64,000 bases of DNA, taken from assembly GCA_017893485.1 (NCBI GenBank), contig CM030362.1, positions 34,913,565-34,977,564 on the forward strand. Reading direction: 5' to 3'. The notes beneath the pieces are model-generated. The model saw nothing but the letters and a program-made list of their open reading frames with translations, searched no databases and was not told the DNA's origin. Positions 62,357-64,000 of the stretch are shown here, piece after piece; the first letter of the stretch is position 1, and every line of letters starts with the position of its first letter. This DNA comes from Hemerocallis citrina. Taxonomy: Eukaryota; Streptophyta; Magnoliopsida; Asparagales; Asphodelaceae. The position numbers were made by a program, and so were the translations under genes.

Positions 62357-64000
62357 CTAGTCTTGAGGGTCGAGGTGCACCTCTTCTTCGTGGTGGCCGC
62401 CGTCGTCACCATCACCCCCCGGGGTCGGAGGCAAGTCTGGCTTCCACCCGAAGCCGAGGTGGTCAACATTGCACTCCGGATAGATGTACTTGAAATGAGA
62501 CTTGGCTTGCTCATAAGCCTCGTCTTGCGCCGTCATAAGCGTATCCCCCAAGGCCGCCTCCAAGTCCGCCAGGGCCTTCTTCGCCTTCTCCTTCTCCGCA
62601 GTCTCGGCCGCGATCTTCTTCAGCGGGTCCTCTCGGTCCTGCTTGTGGATCTTGTCCAGAGACTGGCTTGGGCCCAGCGCATGTAGGCCTGATCGGCCGT
62701 TTGCGCTGCCAAGGCCATTCCGTCCCGATCGGTGATGGCCTTCGAGACGAACTCCATCGATACGGGTCCGTCGAGGATGGAGTCGCCCTTCACGATCGAC
62801 CAATCAGGTGCGAAGGGCATCGTCGCCATCCGTCCCACCAACTCCGCCGCACTCGGACGTACGGGGGGAAGCTGTTGTGCCGGGGCTTCAACTGTTTTCC
62901 CCGACCCTCCCGCTGGGTCTCTAGCCGACCGCGAAGGATGGTGGTGCTTCTTTTGCTTCTTCGATAAAGGCTGTTCCTCGGGCACCGGGGGAGGCACGGT
63001 GGAGGGCCCTCCAGCTTGCGAAGGCTGGCCAGGAGTCTTCCGCTTCTCGGCGGCGAGGCGTTCCTGCTCTTCTTTCTTCTTCTTCTCTTGTCTCGCCTTC
63101 TCTGCGGCGGCGAGTAGGATCTGCTTGGCGTGTGCCTGTTGTGTCGTCATCCCTACAACAAGACAGAAAAGGAAGGCTAAACGTTAACACGAAGGCAGAA
63201 AGACAAAAAAATGAGGAAAGAAACATACTAGGGTCGGCGGGACTCAGTCCGGCCCTCGCTAGGTGAACCTCGGTCACCCGGCGCCAAGCGATGCTGTCTC
63301 CCCGGAGTAAATGATCAACCCTCCCCCACTCTTGGGCGGTTAACTCATTCCTCTTTGGAGGCTTGTGCTTCGGCTTCACGAAATTCCACTGGGTCGGGAT
63401 GTCCCATTCCCCTTCGGTCTTCACAACGAAATACTTATCTCTCCAATTCTTGATCGAGTCCGGGTGGCCGTGCACCACTTTCTTGTTCGGTCTCGGCGTA
63501 AAGAAGAACACGCCCTCGATATCCCCGAGCGAACCTATGCTGAAGATTGCGCGGAAGTATGAAAGCTTCGGCCTCACCCCTTTCTCTTGGCACTTCAGGA
63601 TGAAGCATATGAGATGCTTCCAAGAGTTGGGTCCATACTGCATGGGGGACAGCCCGGCCCAGTTCAGGACCGTCTTCACGAAGGGGTGCAGGGGGAACCT
63701 CAACCCCGAGATGAAAGCTTGCTCCGGAAATAAGCAGTAACCCGGAGCCAACACCGTCGTAGGTCGAATACCCGGGCTCGGCAGCAGAAGCTCGTACTCC
63801 CTCGGAATATAGTAAGCAGCCCTGATGATGTTCAGATACTCTGGTCTCAAGACGCTGGGAGTACTGTCCGCACGAATCTTCGTCCTTGTATTTTCTCCAG
63901 GTACAGGAGGGATCGGCTGGATGTCCTTCACATCATCGGGATACATCCGTATCGACACAGGATTTCGGAAGGTGACGGGCGGAACATCAAGACCCGTCCT
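62357..64000 (-). CDS. Antisense accessory gene of the Tat element (Transposase_28-like), partial
   Basis: The frame is open to the window edge at 64,000 and so lacks its start. Exon A (64,000-63,229) holds VSIRMYPDDVKD, a REYELLLPS segment, LRFPLHPFVKTVLNWAGLSP and VVHGHPDSIKNWRDKYFVVK, the putative gypsy-type transposon domain. A 76-bp intron (63,228-63,153; donor GTATGTTT, acceptor TTGTTGTAG) separates it from a Lys/Glu-rich exon (from 63,152). A later section (62,803-62,357) is in another frame, either by a small intron or a frameshift near 62,650, and ends in an acidic Gly/Asp/His-rich tail. Such antisense ORFs are known in Tat elements; no biochemical role is established. Confidence 0.65.

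Larger units (their letters stand above)
53067..64000 (+). mobile_element. Tat-lineage Ty3/gypsy retrotransposon, continues past the window
   Basis: The order is LTR, primer site, intact gag-pol, two families of tandem repeats, hairpin repeats, and an antisense accessory gene. Extra antisense ORFs downstream of pol and a second RNase H are established marks of plant Tat-lineage elements (Grande, Retand, RIRE2 and relatives). Composition switches sharply from AT-rich to GC-rich near 53,070-53,090. The 3' LTR is not in the window, so the 5' LTR start and TSD are inferred and not proven. Confidence 0.88.

Overview
This window is nuclear DNA of a flowering plant, most likely a eudicot. The signs are one intact SUVH-type histone methyltransferase gene with plant promoter and UTR-intron features, Tat-lineage Ty3/gypsy and Ty1/copia LTR elements, L1-type LINEs, Mutator-like (MULE), hAT and PIF/Harbinger elements and mini-Helitrons. 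I saw no rRNA, tRNA, organellar or bacterial signature. Gene density is very low: one intact host gene, one intact retrotransposon polyprotein, and a dense layer of nested mobile DNA. Many of the mobile elements can be bounded by their target-site duplications (TSDs), which I read directly.

Layout. 1-12,300 is a dismantled Tat-type element seen in reverse. It holds an array of about 29 units of 88 bp (1,001-3,590), a decayed antisense accessory gene (3,858-6,829), a TATA module and hairpin repeats (7,447-7,830), and more 87-bp units split by a 3.0-kb solo LTR (7,955-10,979, TSD GACGG). LTR pieces lie at both ends. 12,900-14,500 carries a mini-Helitron and a 642-bp MULE-type MITE just upstream of the SUVH5/6-like gene (14,794-18,180, 1,128 aa, no intron in the coding part, probable introns in both UTRs). 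18,591-25,270 is AT-rich repeat-derived sequence with several MITEs.

25,276-26,529 is a Pack-MULE that captured exons and introns of a G-type lectin receptor kinase. 26,804-35,934 is a 9.1-kb MULE carrying a plant-mobile-domain gene fragment and a transposase N-terminal pseudogene. Into it have inserted a LINE, a solo LTR and several MITEs. 36,000-41,000 holds mini-Helitrons, LINE tails, two hAT MITEs and a copia-like solo LTR. 41,133-46,885 is a copia element whose two LTRs look identical although its interior is wrecked.

47,127-51,110 is a degenerate second copy of the 3' part of the SUVH gene. It is split by a solo copia LTR, which is itself split by a LINE-like insert, and then by another LTR. 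From about 53,067 to the window edge runs a Tat-lineage Ty3/gypsy element with an intact 1,814-aa Gag-Pol ORF, hairpin-rich 55-bp and 227-bp tandem arrays, and a spliced antisense accessory gene that leaves the window at 64,000.

How the parts relate: the left (1-12 kb) and right (53-64 kb) Tat-type copies share the antisense gene, its first intron, a TATA module pointing from the antisense gene towards pol, and hairpin repeat arrays. Seeing the same design twice in such different states of decay argues that the accessory module is a functional part of the element. No completely new system is proven here. The strongest leads are that antisense module, the two MULEs with host-derived cargo, the palindrome-built PIF MITE, and the copia element with fresh LTRs but a dead interior.
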